Of a stretch of DNA of 64,000 bases, positions 49,597 to 60,073 are shown piece after piece. The DNA comes from Rhexocercosporidium sp. MPI-PUGE-AT-0058 (Eukaryota; Ascomycota; Leotiomycetes; Helotiales): contig JAGTJL010000015.1 of assembly GCA_020746875.1 (NCBI GenBank), forward strand, positions 1,674,001 to 1,738,000. Reading direction: 5' to 3'. The notes beneath the pieces are model-generated. The model was not told the DNA's origin. It worked only from the letters and a program-made list of their open reading frames with translations, and did no database searches. Each line of letters starts with the position of its first letter. Position 1 is the stretch's first letter. Both the position numbers and the translations under genes were made by a program.

Positions 49597-49652
49597 ATTT
49601 TAAAAGAAATATTTTAAAAGAAATATTTTAAAAGAAACATCTTAAAAGAGAT
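49597..49652. repeat. 14-bp tandem repeat, 4 copies
   Basis: Unit ATTTTAAAAGAAAT, four head-to-tail copies, the last two with C/T and G/A changes. Confidence 0.9.
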
Positions 49653-49709
49653 AAGCATTTAAAACTATAAGATTTCCAGAAATACTAGTATTTTAAAAAC
49701 TGTCTTTTA

Positions 49710-49830
49710 GAAGTCGATTTCTTCTAGAAACTTTCTTCTGGAAGAGTATATCTTCTGGAGGCAGCTAGCTTCTTGCAGACTTTACTTAGAAGAAGGCTCG
49801 TCTAGAAGACTAGATTTAGAAGACCCTAGC
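49710..49830. promoter_or_regulatory. Cluster of TTCTxGAA / AGAAG motifs
   Basis: Contains TTCTAGAA at 49722-49729 and TTCTGGAA at 49736-49743, the two inverted nGAAn-type arrays of a heat-shock element, plus further TCTTCTGG, TAGAAGA and TCTAGAAGAC copies. It could be a regulatory cluster or just an imperfect short repeat; no gene start is seen next to it. Confidence 0.25.
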
Positions 49831-52235
49831 ATTTACACGAACCGAATGCACGTTCTGAAGACGCCTATTCCTGCCAACCTGCCGATTAGTTATTTTCTTT
49901 TTCAAGCGAATGAGTAGCTTGAGTCCACAGGCGAATGGTGAAGCCAGGCCTATGCAGTCCATTCGAAATGCACCCATCGCCAAACGGACGCACTCCAGCA
50001 GCTTAGCGACCAACAAGGTACGCACAACGCTCCCTATGGCTACGATGTAGCATGCCATCGCGTGCGCGAATCACTTACAGTTTCCAATAGCAAGCGTCCA
50101 CATAACGAGCACGATGGTGTTCGTCACCCAGAGGCTTACTACCAGCACCACCCGATCATGAGATCTGGTAGAACAGCCTATCCGAGCGGTCCGAGCCCCA
50201 TCCCAGCTTCCACGCACATTCTTTCTAGAAGCTGCGGCAGCGCGCATGCTTCCCGGGAGCGAACCTTTGGTCTGGGAACGGCCGGTACTGCTTGTACCCG
50301 TCTGCCTGTCCCCGTCCTTCCGGGTACCTTAGTCGACTGCAGGGGAGGGGTCAGGGTGTGATCCTGACTGCGACCAGGGTTGAGAACTTGAGATAAAGTA
50401 TTGCCTTTTTGTTATTTTTCGCGGTCCAGAGAGCTTGTTGAATCCGTTGGACAGGGAAATCATAAAGGGTTAGGAGAACAGGAGACTGAGCGTGGAGGAG
50501 GAGGTGCTTATGTATGGTAAGTACCAATCGTGCCCTTGACCAGCCTCAGAGAACCCGACGACTCCTTGTCTTTTTGCTTCTGTGTTGTGACAGGCAACTT
50601 AGAAGCAGCAGGCTCACAATGAACAAGTGCCGATGTTTTGCTATGGAGCGCAGTGTCACCATACGACTGATGTCCAAACCCGAAGTTCGCTTCCCCAAAC
50701 CCTTCAAGTCAACTTTCCCTCTTTCCCTATTTCTTTCCCGCTCTCGTATTTTGTCTCGCTAAAGCCCTTGTGCATCTCGCCAGAGCACGCCCCCAATTTC
50801 AGAAGCGGAGGGATCATTAAAGTGATCTTCCCGTCTGAGATAAGTAGCGTGGGATGGCAGGCATTCAATGCATGACTTATTGGTGTAAGCATCTTATCTG
50901 GACTTGTGAACTCTAGGCTCCACTCACTACATGGGTATTGGAAGTCTGGATCTCGAAATGTCTTCGATTAGGATCCATTCTCTTTGCGCAGACTGTCAGT
51001 GTATCAACTAACAACTCGAAGAGGATAAACAGTTTGTAGCCTTGTCGTACTATTTCTCGAGCAGGAGCCTTGGTGTATACTGCGAATTGCTGAGAGTGTG
51101 AGGAAGAATGGAGGCTTCTGAACGAGGCACTCCCACATGCGATCCATGGGTACGACTCTGTCCTCATATTGACATGAAACCCCTCGTAAGCGAGGGCGCT
51201 TCACAACGGTGCTGGATGCTAGATGAGGTGAACTTCTTCTGTTGCAAAGTTATCTGCTGCTATCCCAAATACAGTACGTGCAATTTAACCTTCTCGGAAG
51301 GAAAAGTTTGGCACTCACCACGATGTGCGACATGGATGTGGGGGAAGTCAAGGGAAGGACCTGGCTTAGGATATTCCGCTGCTTTAGCCATGCATTTTAG
51401 ATCTGCGGCTGTATGAATTAGGGTTTCCTTGCATGGAAAAGTTCCACACCACACCACGCTTCGATTTCGAGGCTGACTCCGATGAAAGACGTAAGGCTGC
51501 CTCACCTCGGAATTTGCGCGTGCCCTAATTGGGCGTTGGCTTGCTCTTGATGTCTTTGCGATTGGCCGGGCTTGGACGACCTCGCTACCTGTGCGAGGCT
51601 GGCTGTCCAGCTCGGTATCATTAAATTGTTTGAATCGTAGATTTACGTGGTTCCCTTGACTCTATGGCTTGAAAATGGGCCATCCGCCACAAGAGAATGG
51701 TAACTTTGTGGTTTGTTAGAAGGCACCCATTTGAAGCCCATTACAAAAGAAGAGGATCACCGAACATTACTGTAAATGCTCTGCCCGGAGAGAGTATCGC
51801 ATGGAATGTCTCGATCGGAGGTAACAGCTTCTTGTGACCGCAAAGGGAGCGTCGTTATATCAATGTCATACAATCACGTCAAGCACTGTTGTATTCTAAT
51901 ATGGGACGCTCGAAGCGAGAGGGCGCGAGAAGATGCCGTCTATGCTCTATTCGACCACGCAGATGAAGCATGAAACACCCGTAATTAAATATCCGATTCC
52001 CACCCCAGCTGATCCCACAGCAGGTCATCTGGAGCCGGACCGTAAATACAGGCCACCAAAAGTGGCCTACAAGAAGAAGAATATGTAGCGCAAACTGTGC
52101 AACCCATGTAAAGTTGTCCCAGCCATCTAGCCCTCCAAACAACACCTGTGTACGCCATATGCACGTCTATGCCACTAGATTGTGGACATCGAGCTGTTTC
52201 GCATGTGCAATACGAGACAGCGGTGTTCCGAGGCT
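49831..52235. other. Normal-composition region without a supported gene
   Basis: About 2.4 kb. Many frames of 60-100 codons on both strands (for example 50062-50361, 51108-51416 plus; 51879-52145 minus) but none has a domain, good start or matching splice sites that extend it. Could be 3' UTR or non-coding transcript of the minus-strand gene at 52236. Confidence 0.4.
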
Positions 52236-52657
52236 TTAGTTGTTTTGACCGTAGGCATTGCCGCCTCTATTTTGATTTCCTCCTCCAGCGTTTGACTGAC
52301 TTGCTTGCTGCTGGTCATAGCCCCCATTCTGACCTCCTCCGTATCCTCCTCCACTCGACCCATTCGTCTGCGGTGAGCCGGGGCCATCCTGTTGGCCTCC
52401 CTGCGGGGTAGGCGGGGTGTGTGGAGAGTACTAAAGTATACAAATCTTATCAGTGGCCTCCCTCTGAAATTAATGGTATGCTAAAGGACTTGGATTTTAC
52501 TCACGTTCTCTTTTACGTCTCCACTGCGATAGCTTGCGAACATGCCGGTTGATGCTCCGAATCCAGTGGCTCCAGACTTGGGAGTGGTCAGAAGGTAATC
52601 GGGGAAAGAGGACCATAACCCTGGATGGATGCTTACTACTGGACCGTAGGTGGCCAT
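52236..52657 (-). CDS. Small Gly/Asn/Gln-rich protein, one intron
   Basis: Exon 1 (52657-52505, 51 codons) reads MATYGPVVSIHPGLWSSFPD and continues to a segment TGFGASTGMFASYRSGD. Exon 2 (52400-52236, 54 codons plus TAA) is a low-complexity tail of Gly, Gln, Asn, Ser with GGGYGGGQNGGYDQQQ. The intron 52504-52401 (104 nt) has GTGAGT at the donor and CCCCGCAG at the acceptor, phase 0, and both exons are whole codons, which supports the model. Product 105 residues, no signal or membrane segment. The tail resembles those of RNA-binding or condensate-forming proteins; no domain lets me name it. I did not recognise a family for the N-terminal part. Confidence 0.6.
52401..52504 (-). other. Intron of the Gly/Asn/Gln-rich gene
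   Basis: 104 nt, donor GTGAGT, acceptor GCAG, phase 0. Confidence 0.6.
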
Positions 52658-53470
52658 TTTATTGCAATGGAATGGAACTGACTGACGGCGTGGTCTGGCG
52701 TTGTGATCTGGGATTGCGAGTTGCGGTGCTTCAAAGAATGGCTGTTCCAGTGCGAGTGCTGTTGGCAGATTGAATGAATGGATGATGGGATGGAATTCAA
52801 CGACGGAAAATTGAGTTGACGCTGACTGGCGGCCGGGGCACTACGGAGGGTCGTGTTCGTGCCTCCGTTGTGTGCGTGCCATGCTGCCAGCCATTACAGG
52901 GCAGGGCATAGGTAGCGTCGAGTTGTAGACGATTTTAGCTTTGCGCTGCCCGAATTGGTCAGAACTCGACTCTACGACCACTGGATGGTGTTCTTGCGAC
53001 CTAGGGGACCTACCTTACCTATGGATTGAAATGGTATCTGTGCTGCGGCTATGATAGATATGTGCTGCAGGATTGGGCGAGAATTGACCAGATGTGCACC
53101 TTGGTCTTTGTCCCATGAAGGTCCCACTGGCGGGAGCTTCTGATTGTGAAGAGTCAATTTCAACCTGGAAACCTGGAAACCTGGAAGTCCCTAGTCTGGG
53201 CAACTACCGTACGAGCGGGTCAGCCTTGGGGGTGGCTGTCAGGCCCCGCAGGAAGTGGCAGATTCGGGGACACCCGCCAAAACTCGAATTTTCACAAGGA
53301 CGATCAATATAAAATTAATACAAAACTCGGGAGCATTATCAAGCAGTAAAATACTGTTCACAAATTTAGCTTGAAGGAAAAAAACTTTTGCAGTCGTGGA
53401 GTTAATACCATTTTATCACTTGGAGTATTGTTGTTTTGGTGGTGGCCTGTGCCCTGAAATCGGCCATTTC
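52658..53470. other. Upstream region of the minus-strand small gene
   Basis: Normal composition; includes a triple (ACCTGGAA)-type direct repeat at about 53160-53190. No supported gene. Confidence 0.4.
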
Positions 53471-53496
53471 CCGCGGGGCCCGACAGGGTGGCCCGT

Positions 53497-53514
53497 ATTC
53501 CGCGTTAGCGGAAT
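53497..53514. repeat. Perfect 7-bp inverted repeat (hairpin)
   Basis: ATTCCGC-GTTA-GCGGAAT, within a larger GC-rich CCCG..CGGG bracket (53492-53527). It sits exactly where normal DNA turns AT-rich, so it may be the end of an old DNA element. Confidence 0.5.
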
Positions 53515-54010
53515 TCTCCTAGCGCGGGTTAAAATATAAAAAGCTATTTCTTAAAAAGCCGTACTTACGCATAAGTAATACTAAACCCTAATGTTTCTTA
53601 AGTCAAAATCTAATACGTAAGGCGGTCTTTTAACATTATAGATAGCTTTTGCAAGTGACTAGCAGTTTCTTGATATGTATTTAGATTATAAATGCAGTGT
53701 TTAAGAATAAACCTCGGAATACCTTACTTAATTAAAGCGCATCGTTCGGACTTATTATTTTTGACCGCATCAATTACTTGAAACATCTATACTTAGCATA
53801 TTTAGGCTTTATTATCGCCTCAATTCAGATTCCAAAAAATTAAGAAAATCGATAAGAGAATAGAATAATTGTTAATTATTAAAAGTAAGTAAGTGAAAAT
53901 AGCGGTAGGAATATTTCCCGCCCAGCTTCTGAGAAATAAAACAAGCAATTGCCATGGCTAATCCCGCACACGTATAAGATTATATTAAGGCTTTCCACGT
54001 ATATCCGGTA

Positions 54011-54115
54011 GCCCGCAAAAGACTACTGTAGGCTTACGTATACTCGGCAGCTCGGCAGCTCGCAAAAGACTATTTTAAACCTAAATAACTCGCAAGAGAC
54101 TACTTTAGGCTCAAA
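54011..54115. repeat. Degenerate CTCGCAAAAGACTA repeat, 3 copies
   Basis: Copies near 54015, 54059 and 54089 share (C/T)CGCAA(A/G)AGACTA(C/T)T. Differences are mostly transitions. Confidence 0.6.
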
Positions 54116-54128
54116 CTAAAGCTAACTC

Positions 54129-54210
54129 TAATATAAAGCTAGTCTTAATACAAAGCTAGTCTTGATACAAAGCTAGTTCTAAAAAAAAGCTAGTTTCAAT
54201 ATAAAAGCTA
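54129..54210. repeat. 17-bp tandem repeat AATACAAAGCTAGTCTT, about 5 copies
   Basis: Head-to-tail units each containing AAAGCTAGT, with G/A and C/T variation between copies. Confidence 0.75.
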
Positions 54211-54290
54211 ATAACCGATGCGAATAGCCGATGCGAGAGCTAAATAGCTTGGCACCTAAAGTAGTTATATAGACCTAGTTTCCCCCAAAG

Positions 54291-54793
54291 TAATGGAATC
54301 ATCATTCACACCAAATCTCTTCTTTTCAACACGCAGGGAGGTGGGGGAGGGGGGATACCACCATACTGTACGACATAACCACAACTGTACTTGTACGGCG
54401 ACTGAACGGGACGGGACAGCCCAGCATTGGTTGAAAAAGCAAATGGAAAGTTGCGTGGATTGGTGGAAAAATAACTCTCCTCCCTGTTGGCAAGTAATTA
54501 AGGTAAGCAGAATATTGAAAATGAAAAGCGCTGCTGTATTACTCGGGGTCGCCGCTTGTGGTTGGCACTTATTGGCACTTTGTTGGTATGTTGTTGTCGT
54601 TGGGTCCGCATTCGGGATGGCTCCGTTCAGTTTCGCTGTTGACTCAACTCAACTCGGTTGTTCAAACGTATAGTCAATCAATAGCCTAGCCAATAAATAC
54701 AACAAACAGCAACCTTCCCTTCCCTTCCTTAGTTCAACACAAACAAATCCATCTCCATCTCCATCGTTGCTCCCGTCAACGCCTACCCCCATA
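54291..54793. other. Upstream region of the NmrA-like gene
   Basis: Normal composition, ending in a C/T-rich leader (54710-54790). A 126-codon open frame at 54293-54673 has no recognised domain and overlaps this region; I do not call it a gene. Confidence 0.45.
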
Positions 54794-55721
54794 ATGGCCA
54801 CCGTGATCGTCTTCGGCCCAACAGGCAACAATGGCTCCGTCGCCGCCCAAATCGCCCACCAGAATGGCGCCAAAGTCTGGCTCGCCATGCGCGACCCTTC
54901 CAAAGCCATCCCAGGCCTGACCCCCGACGCCGAGAAAGCCGGCAACTACTCGCGCGTCCAGGCCGACTTGAGCAAGCCCGACACCGTTGCAGCCGCCGTC
55001 AAGACCTCGGGCGCCACGCGCGCCTTCATTTACGTCGCCCAGGGCACGAAAGACTACATGAAGGGCACCGCCGAAGCGCTCAAAGCCGCCGGCATCGAAT
55101 TCGTCGTACTGTTAAGCAGCTATACCATCGGGCACACTCCACAGGCGGACGTGCAGCCGAGCGAGAGTATCCCGTACGCGCATGCACGGCTCGAGGTTAC
55201 GTTGGATGAGGTTTACGGGCCAGATGGGTAGTTGCTGTGCGTCCCGGGGCGTTTGCTACGAATTTGTTACGGCAAAAGGGGGGATTCGCACCGGCGAGGT
55301 CACGATGTATACGCCCGGGTTCAAGATTGACTGCATCACGCCCGTGGACATAGGCGGGGTAATCGGCACGATTTTGGCTGAGGGGTTGCCGCGGGATGGG
55401 CAGCGCAAGATCTTTTTGTATGGCCCTCAAATTCTGTCGCAGAAGCAGGGACTGGAGATTATTGGTGAGGTGCTGGGCAAGGAAATCAAGGTTACGGGCA
55501 TTGATCCGGAGGAGGCGTTGGCGCAGTACCTTGCGAAGGGTGCTCCCAGGCCAATGGCGGAGTATCTTATTAGGGAGTTGGGGGACACAGACCCCGAGTT
55601 GGAGGATGGTTCATGGCTCGCAAATTACAAAGAGGGCATCGAGAATGTGAAGAAGTATACGGGGAAGCCTGCCACTGGGTTGCGGGTTTGGGTTGAGGCA
55701 AACGCGGAGCTCTTCAGGTGA
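54794..55721 (+). pseudogene. NmrA-like NAD(P)-binding protein with two frameshifts
   Basis: Starts MATVIVFGPTGNNGSVAAQI: a Rossmann beta-strand and GxxGxxG (Gly-Pro-Thr-Gly-Asn-Asn-Gly). Then ADLSKPDTVAAAV and VVLLSSYTIG follow the atypical SDR/NmrA pattern, about 300 residues in the family. The first frame stops at TAG 55229-55231 (after VYGPDG). The next expected piece (VAVRPGAFATN..) is in another frame, so one base is missing at about 55230. It then shifts again at the six-G run 55278-55283, after which the third frame runs to TGA 55719-55721 (GGIRTGEVTMYTPGFK onward). Two single-base losses in 50 nt could be real inactivation or consensus errors, one being in a homopolymer. Start chosen at 54794 because the upstream ATG adds only a Pro/Thr leader. 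Confidence 0.75.
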
Positions 55722-56418
55722 GCCTGGGGACTTGAAGGGAGGGGCGAAGGATCCTATGCAACGCTGAGAGCCCTGATTGAGAAGTACACCATAAGCAATC
55801 AATGTGCTTAAATAAAGGTTTCAGATAGAACGTTATTCCTCTGGACTGGTAAAAGATAGAGAGTATACACGTCCTAATAGAGTTCCGGGAAGCTATTAGA
55901 GGTATTAACGTTATATCAGTAAGAGTTATTGACGAAGTAAGTGTGTACACACCTAATGAGTGAGATTACAATTGTTTCAAGAAACAAATCTAAATTAATA
56001 AATTCTGAATTAATTAATATTGTGATCTTAGATAATCTATTTTTAGGGATTCCGTTAGAAGGTTATTCATTGATTATATAATTATATGACTGAAATTATG
56101 TGTATTTAGGTGTGATTCTCTGTAGAGGTGCTGACATAATCGCTTAGCGTTCTCACAACCCCCTGCTGCATCCCACTGAGTAAGCTTCATCTAACACCGA
56201 GTAGACTTGAACTTATTTGCCCTTACATATTGACTTGTAAAGTTGTTGTCGCGATCCGGTGAAAAGTAGCTCCTAGCGGCTAAGTCTCATCAGTCATTGA
56301 ATACACTTGGGAAGCTCGACATCCTGACCACGATGTCGACTTCCATCTCAACCTAGGGATAGAGCTGACGTGACTTGCTTGAGTTAAGTCTCTCCAAATA
56401 GTCTCAATTTGATCAAGA
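55722..56418. other. Intergenic, nothing supported
   Basis: About 700 bp, moderately AT-rich in the middle (55900-56100). No gene or repeat recognised. Confidence 0.5.
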
Positions 56419-57015
56419 ATGTTTGTTCTGTCTTCCAATATGTTTGAGTTAGCGTTCGTCCTCTTTTTTCTGGCAGTAGCTCTGCCAATATACTACCGAC
56501 TACGCTTCTGCCCCCTCGCTCACGTGCCAGGGCCGCCACTTGCTGCTATTTCGTCACTTTTTCTTTATGCTATATGCTATCTTGGCATCGAGGGCAGCGT
56601 GATACGCGGATATCATGATAAATACAAGACCGAGGTCGTCCGTATAAGCCCCAACGCAATTTCAGTGGCCGACAGCGATGCCATCCGAGACATCTACGTG
56701 GCTGACCCCAACACCCTAGAGGCGGAGGCTAAAGCAGCAATCCATTTCGCGTCGCGGTTGATGGGGCGGTACAATGTATCACAAGCAGAGGTACTTGCTC
56801 GTGAAGGGCCTTCTACTCAGAGGCAATACACTAGAGAAAGTGTTGTATCAATGGAGCGCGTCTATGGCGATAAGTCAAAACCAGTGAGCTATCAGAGCTA
56901 TATCGATACTTTATGTTACGCTATAATATGCTTTTTCGACTGCAAGTTCTATTTAAAGAATACGATCGCTGCTACTATATCGTTCGAGATGACATACAAC
57001 TTGATTGCCGAATAG
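56419..57015 (+). pseudogene. Cytochrome P450 N-terminal fragment fused to unknown tail
   Basis: The first ~97 residues are a typical microsomal P450 start: membrane helix (FELAFVLFFLAVALPIYY), then the Pro-rich hinge HVPGPPLAAISS, then KYKTEVVRISPNAISVADSD and IRDIYVAD. After this (about 56710) the family text stops abruptly, and about 100 residues of unrelated sequence continue in frame (EAEAKAAIHFASRLMGRYNV and on) to TAG 57013-57015. The oxygen-binding helix, ExxR and heme Cys are all absent, so it cannot be an active P450. Likely a broken gene joined to other DNA by rearrangement. Confidence 0.7.
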
Positions 57016-57764
57016 GCCCGGCGTTATAAGGGCATTAGGAGTAAAAATAGCTACTCAGTCGGTATTTCCGAAGAGCTATGCATGATGGCGGAGGAAGAGA
57101 AGGTAATTACTCGAGGAAGTCCAGGCCAAGAAAGCGGCCGAGGTGAAGAAAAAAGAAGCTGAGAGACAAGCGCAGTTGGCCCGTTTGGCTCCTTTTCCCA
57201 AGGCCCTAAACAACAAACTCTCTTCCCCCAAATTAGCAACAAATGCCGATACTAATGCTGATATCAATAGTAGCCCGGCTGCCTTCCACGATGACGCTTA
57301 CAATACGATGTAGCTGGTCTCGGAGGGAATGGAAGACAACTGCCCCAATGCTACCTCCGGCTCTCCGGATAGTAGCAGTGAAGACGGCATCGAGCCCGAC
57401 TTCAGTAGAAGACGAATATGATGTCAACTTCAGAGATTTGGACGAAGAGATCAGCATCAAGCCTGAGCCACTATCATCCAAGGCTTCCTTGGGACTGTAT
57501 TCGACACCACCTTCACCAAACCCCTAGAGTAACGTCCATTCTCTATTGTTGAAACGAGAGCTAGTACTAGCGAGTTCAGCTAAGGTAGAGCAAAAGTCGA
57601 GCGAGCTATAAGAATTAGAGCTAGAGGTGGAGTCAAAATAGGCCTCGCATATGCAACTCGTTACCTTTCGCGTAATAGCTACTAAGATTGCAGACGGACA
57701 TCTAGAAGAAAAAGACGTAAAGCTTCGCAACTGGTCGGCTAAAAACACTATGATACGGGATTAG
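57016..57764 (+). pseudogene. Decayed gene of unknown family
   Basis: Several plus-strand frames give protein-like text broken by stops and shifts: a Lys/Ala-rich coiled segment (QAKKAAEVKKKEAERQAQLA) near 57120, an acidic Ser-rich stretch near 57330-57430 (EDEYDVNFRDLDEEISIKPE), then a Leu/Val/Glu segment (LVTFRVIATKIADGHLEEKD) near 57660-57715, ending at TAG 57764. The order resembles a low-complexity fungal hypothetical protein. Not nameable. It may be the same unit as the tail of the P450 fusion. Confidence 0.45.
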
Positions 57765-58530
57765 AACACATACGATCAAGGAATCAGGGATAGTAAGAAG
57801 ATCGACATGCGCAAGAAGAGATTAGAAGGATAAGTGGTTCCTAGGGACGCGAAGGACTGTCCTGCAAAAAGAAAAGAAGCTGGAATATTGCTGTAGAGTA
57901 AGGCAACATTAGGAAGTTACATTACTGTATAAATAAAGAAAGGCTGCCACTGAAATGACATCGCTTCATTGTATAATTTGCCTTTCTGACAGGTAGGCAT
58001 CCTGAACCTGTGCGATAAGGGCTTGCGAAGCTTGGGGCCCCTGGCAGGGCTCGGTCCGAAGCGATACCGTGACGGAGAGCGGCAGAGTTCACGCTAGCTG
58101 GGTTTACCGTGTCACTCGATCGCCGGTTACAGCCAGTTTCAATTGAAGCTGACCGATTATCATATAAGGATCATGATTTCGTGCTGAACTAGTGGAAGGA
58201 TAATCATAAGCAATGGCTAGCAATGGCAGCAGCAGCACGCGACCTTCTAGCTTGTTCAGCTTCAGAAGTCGGCGTTGATGGGACAAGACACCTGTAAGTA
58301 CCCTGCATATCTGTTGTTTTGGGATGGTACAAGAATGCTCATCTAGTAAAAGTCTACCTGACTGTTTCCGGGCACAAGATGGCTGCGACGCAGCAACGCT
58401 GATTGGGAATGCAGTGTATGAGTAGTCCTCTAGCTAGTCATCTACTATTGGGATTTTCGAGGCTATTCCATGTCATTCGCTTGGACTAGACCGTATACAT
58501 AACGGATGCGCCGTTGACTATTTGGCTGAC
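57765..58530. other. Intergenic, 3' of ERG24
   Basis: About 770 bp without a supported gene. It holds the 3' UTR of the minus-strand sterol reductase. Confidence 0.5.
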
Positions 58531-60073
58531 CTAGTAGACGCCAGGCAGGATCTTCCACTTGACAACGCTCTTGTACTTCGCCCAGTCCTCACCATACTTC
58601 TCCGAGCAGGCAGCATCGTCCCTTCCTTCTCGATGGAGGAGGAGGACAGCGAAGTATAATAGGTAAAAGTAAGTAAAGACCATACCCCAGCCCCTGGCCG
58701 CGCCCTGGATTACCTCTCGACCGTCGAGCATAGTTATAGCGCCAGAAACCGCGCCACCGGCTGTGATGATTTGGTATCCGGCAATGCCGGTCGGGAGGCT
58801 GAAAGGCCAGCCCTGAAGCCAGTCACCGAAGTAGTTAATATGACGTGACATGCCCCACCATCCGCCAGTAAGCAGCCTGGTCCCTCGCTTCGTTTGGAGA
58901 AATGGCATATCCTTAACGCTTGGGTGGTCTGGCTGCATCCGAAAGACCTTCTTCTGGTTGTTGGCGGAACGGAAAATGTAGAAGCCAATTGCGAATACAG
59001 CAGCCACACCAGCACATCTAGCCCAGCCTAGCTGAACAGGGTAGACAGAGAGATAGCGGGTCTGTGTAGAGTAGAGGAAGGGAACCCAAGCAATGTTGCC
59101 AAATGTCAGCATAAAGCCCAGGCCATCGGTAGTAACGTCCATCATAGTCAGGAGATCAGCCTCCCAAAGCTGACTCTCGAAGACATAATAAGTCTGAAAG
59201 ACGGTTGTGAAGATAATGCTGTCAGACAAGTATCCGTACGTGCGAAACTGCTTAGCGCAAAAAGCTAAGTCGAGAATGATCCAACCAGTTAGACCAGGGC
59301 GCATCTCCAGCCAAGTCTTGATGTCGACCTCGCCGAATAGCGGCAGGGAAATGCGGGGGTTGAGCTCACGCCCGATCCAAAAGTCGTATATTAGACTGCC
59401 AGTGTTGCCAAGGCCTATCTCGCGGAGTTCTAGGTTGCCAGGCTTCACGCTGAAACTAGAAATATAGACGTACACACTGATAGTGTAGGACAGGATGATG
59501 TTGGCAGTCAGCAACTGGAGGTAGTTATCCGAGATATAGGTCCAGATAACAAAGTTAGCGCCCTGAAAATAGGTGCCAGCGGCCAGAACAGAAAGCTGAA
59601 CAGCCGTGGAACTCAAAGCTGCGACGCGACGTTAGTCTTACGTTCCTCATAGACAGAAGAGTGAGCCCACAGTTGAATCGATACTTGAGAGGACGACCAG
59701 ACTGGACCAACTTCGTACCAAGAAGCTCCTGGGCAGGCAGAAGACGATAGAGAATCAGACTTAGGAGGTAGTAGGCCAGAGTCCAGCCCATAACTTCCCA
59801 GCTGCAGAGCCCCCAAATGCCGTCATCCGGCCATGGTGTCTCTGCCTTCAGCTTCACTAAGGTCAAGGTGGAAGGGCTCAGGGTGGAAGGCGCCGGACAT
59901 CCAGTCTTGTCATTACAGACAAAGAAGAGCGTCCACAAGAGAACGGGAAGTCCAAAGACAGTGGCAGTGGCGCCAGAGCTGATACGCGTGACGTTAGCAG
60001 TAAATACTTACGTGGGTGATTAGACACGAACTTACGGGCCGCCAAACTCGTACTTGTGCTTTTGCTGCGCCAT
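58531..60073 (-). CDS. ERG24: C-14 sterol reductase (ERG24 type), three exons
   Basis: Spliced product 477 residues: exon 1 60073-60036, exon 2 59978-59671, exon 3 59618-58531 (TAG/TAA-type stop at the left end). Introns 60035-59979 (57 nt) and 59670-59619 (52 nt, branch CTAAC) restore the frame exactly. Start MAQQKHKYEFGGP matches ERG24 N-termini. Family landmarks: GRELNPRI (about 198-205), TGWIILDLAF with AKQFRTYGYL, TTDGLGFMLTFGN, GWWGMSRHINYFGDW (about 367-381), and LLHREGRDDAACSEKYGEDW (about 442-461). Polytopic endoplasmic reticulum enzyme reducing the C14-15 double bond after lanosterol/eburicol demethylation in ergosterol synthesis, NADPH-dependent. The related ERG4 and ERG5 classes have different C-terminal motifs. 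Appears intact. A second genomic copy cannot be judged here. Confidence 0.9.
59619..59670 (-). other. ERG24 intron 2
   Basis: 52 nt, donor GTGGGC (weak), acceptor GCAG, branch CTAAC 12 nt before the acceptor, phase 1. Joined sequence gives FN-S-LSSTAVQ. Confidence 0.75.
59979..60035 (-). other. ERG24 intron 1
   Basis: 57 nt, donor GTAAGT, acceptor ATCAG, CTAAC branch about 18 nt before. Exon 1 is 38 nt and ends within the Gly-Gly-Pro codons. Confidence 0.85.

Larger units (their letters stand above)
53521..54290. mobile_element. Small AT-rich RIP-like repeat remnant of unknown class
   Basis: About 770 bp with CpA-poor sequence and no coding content. It holds two short tandem repeats at its right side. 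It could be a degraded MITE or LTR fragment. Confidence 0.35.

Noticed and set aside
54293..54673. 126-codon plus-strand frame upstream of the NmrA-like gene
   Set aside because: No recognisable domain, and it lies in the probable promoter/leader of the next gene.
58531..60073. ERG4 (C-24(28) sterol reductase) as identity
   Set aside because: N-terminal KYEFGGP, the GRELNPRI block and the GWWGMSRH..NYFGDW/HREGRDD signature fit the C-14 reductase better.
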